Origin: Succinivibrio dextrinosolvens
GTDB taxonomy: Bacteria; Pseudomonadota; Gammaproteobacteria; Enterobacterales; Succinivibrionaceae
DNA length: 64,000 bases
Direction of reading: 5' to 3'
Assembly: GCF_011065405.1 (NCBI RefSeq)
Contig: NZ_CP047056.1
Span: 2,316,747 to 2,380,746, forward strand
Shown here: in pieces, positions 62,174 to 64,000 of the stretch
Position numbering within the stretch: the stretch's first letter is position 1
Layout: the number at the start of each line of letters is the position of its first letter
The notes under the pieces: model-generated
Told to the model about the DNA's origin: nothing
The model's database searches: none
What the model saw: the letters and a program-made list of their open reading frames with translations, nothing else
Made by a program: the position numbers and the translations under genes

Positions 62174-64000
62174 ATGTTTTTATCTCATAAGAAAAATAGT
62201 AATGGCTTTTATTACCTTTACCTGATGGAAGGAAAATATAATCCTGAACTTAAAAGAACCACTACATATGTGGTTAAAAGTTTCGGCAGAGTTGACGAGT
62301 TTAAAAGAATAACCCCGAGGAATATGCAAGTCTGGTAGAGAAATACGGAGATAAAAGACTCGTTCCAAAGCAGAGCAGGAACACACTATCCAGCAGTTTA
62401 TTACTGCGGGACAAAAGGCAGAAGAACAGCTGAATTTCTTTTCAAAAGTTAAGGCGCTGATGCCTCAGCGAATTGCCCATCTTGCCTTACGCAGACTCTG
62501 GAATGACGAACTGCAGATGTCAAAGTTCTTTGAATATATGACTCGCCACAACAGCGTTGATATTCAATACAACATTTCAGAGATAGCTTTGTATTTCTCC
62601 ATGCTGAAACTGGTACAACCATCCTCTTATCTTGAAGGTTTGGAGCTAAGCCCAAGATTCCTGGGTGATCCGATGTCAGAGTACACTTCTGATGATGTTT
62701 ACCGCAGTCTTCATGTGCTGGCAGAGTACAAAGACATGATTATGAAGCACGTAAACAAAAGAGTTGATGAGATGGTTCCAAGAGAGAAGTCTCTTATATT
62801 CTTTGACTGCACCAACTGTTATTTTGAAACTGCCTACAATGATGTCTACTGGTACACAAAGAAGGCTCTGAGACTGCTACGAAGAGAGCTTAGACATGAA
62901 GATAAAACATTAAAACAGCTCTCGGATAAAGAGCTTAACCAAATCATAGCCGATTCTCCTGTATATACACAGATGCTCGAAACTATCTATGAATCCCTGG
63001 GGGAGCCTCTGAGGATGCACGGCCCAAGTAAAGAAAAACGTTTCGACCTGCCATTGGTATCAATTGCTCTGGTGGTTGATGAACATGCTATTCCAATTGA
63101 CTTCAAAGTTTTTTCCGGAAATAAAGCTGAAACCTCAACCATGAAAGAGGTGGTTGGAGAACTGAAAAAGAAGCATCAGATACGCAATGCTGTTCTGGTT
63201 GCAGACAGCGCTCTGAACGGTACAAAGAATCTGTGCATGCTGCTTGAGGAAGGCTTAGGATTTTCTGTTGCTAAATCCTCATTGTCTTTTACAGAAAAAG
63301 TCAGAGAAAACGAGCTGAACCTCAATGACTTTGAAACCATTAAGGATGAAGCAGGTAACGATACCGGAATGCAGTATAAGATTGTGGATTTCCACAATGT
63401 AAGGTATGACCGTTCTGAACTGACTGAGGATGGAAAAAGTACAAAATACACCATCGACTGCAAGATGATGATTACGTTCAGCAAAACAAGATATGAAAGA
63501 GATATCGCAGTACTTGAAGAGAATATAAAAAGAGCTCAGCAGGCAATAGATACACAGGAGGCTATTGACATCAGTTCCAACGGCTGGAAGCAGTTAATTA
63601 TCCTGGAAAAGATGCAAGCAAGGAAGAAGAGTCCATCTCTGATGGAGACAAGACTTCAGAAAGCAAGAAAACCAAGAAAAAAGAGAGAACACAATTCGCT
63701 GTTTCACTGGACAGGAATGCTATTGAGAAACGGAGAAAATGTGCTGGCTTTGCCGGAATTCTATTCCATGAACCTCCTGAGGGTAAAGAACAGTTCACTC
63801 CCGCATATGTAAGTACTCTCTACCATCAGCTGGTGCAGATTGAGGACTGTTTCAGAGTAATGAAGAATGACTTTGAGATCAGACCTATGTACGTTAGGGA
63901 CAATCAGAGCATCAATGGGCACGTGCTGCTGTGCATTCTATCCCTGATTATGGCGAGAATCATCCAGAGAAAGTTTGCTCAAGAAGGTTACAGTGTAACT
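62174..64000 (+). pseudogene. IS1634-family transposase, frameshifted and cut by the window edge
   Basis: The coding sequence starts at the ATG 62174 (MFLSHKKNSNGFYYLYLM) and is shifted near 62315, again near 62370, and once more between about 63560 and 63610; the frame then continues to the window end. In between lie IIFFDCTNCYFETAY-like and VLVADSALNGTKN-type segments with the DDE aspartates, which define the IS1634 (IS4-superfamily) group. With three frameshifts the protein cannot be made unless programmed shifting occurs, which I consider unlikely. Confidence 0.8.

Noticed and set aside
62460-63812. Intact transposase gene
   Set aside because: The 450-codon frame is only the middle of the protein; sequence in other frames on both sides shows frameshifts.

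Overview
The window is AT-rich and reads as a chromosome segment of an anaerobic gammaproteobacterium. The best fit is the Succinivibrionaceae (order Aeromonadales) or a close relative. The order cyaA–lptM–lysA–dapF and the hemX–hemY pair are typical of Gammaproteobacteria. LL-diaminopimelate aminotransferase, stand-alone ATPase/PD-(D/E)XK genes, a TnpB element and many gene remnants point to a gut or rumen lifestyle. The genus cannot be fixed from the sequence. No rRNA, tRNA or CRISPR array was seen.

Layout: 1-3.4 kb: flavodoxin (cut by the window edge), hpt, a DUF805 membrane protein and a 384-residue protein I do not recognise. 3.4-8.9 kb: acrB-acrA efflux operon with a divergent TetR-type repressor and a clear promoter/operator. 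9-16 kb: an ATPase/nuclease-fold gene, yciA, an orphan squalene/phytoene-synthase homologue, dsbA (CSHC), a second ATPase gene, remnants of a Nudix gene and a LacY-type transporter, and a YihG-like acyltransferase. 16.3-21.2 kb: ilvE-ilvD-ilvA plus a small secreted protein. 21.2-24.6 kb: a CMD/cupin, esterase and flavoprotein operon divergent from a LysR regulator. 24.9-31.5 kb: two OmpA paralogues and a large autotransporter with an HELTH zinc-protease motif. 31.6-33.4 kb: a possible Ibs-like 20-residue membrane peptide and an IS200/IS605-type element carrying only TnpB. 33.4-48.2 kb: nitrogen and amino-acid block (asnB, dapF-dapL, an IS4 remnant, an AAA_14/DUF4143 ATPase, glnA-gltB-gltD). 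48.2-53.8 kb: a DUF4026/DUF2314-like protein, another ATPase/nuclease gene, msrAB, and metQ with a possible Met/Cys-rich leader peptide. 53.8-61.8 kb: hemY/hemX divergent from cyaA, then lptM, lysA and a second dapF. 61.8-64 kb: a LuxR-type remnant and a frameshifted IS1634-type transposase running off the end.

How the genes fit together: assimilated ammonia passes through GS/GOGAT and asparagine synthetase. Branched-chain amino acids come from ilvEDA, and lysine/meso-DAP from DapL, DapF and LysA. The most striking result is that the window has two DapF proteins. The one beside dapL has both catalytic cysteines. The one at the ancestral lysA-dapF locus has lost both (Gly75 and Asn220 in their places) yet keeps most substrate-binding positions. 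This suggests an imported DapF-DapL pair took over and left the native protein as a pseudoenzyme. A second theme is methionine: MetQ, MsrAB and a leader ORF ending in alternating Met and Cys codons. Four ATPases of three families, each with a C-terminal PD-(D/E)XK-like motif, are the other recurrent element. All calls are by eye from translations and sequence motifs.
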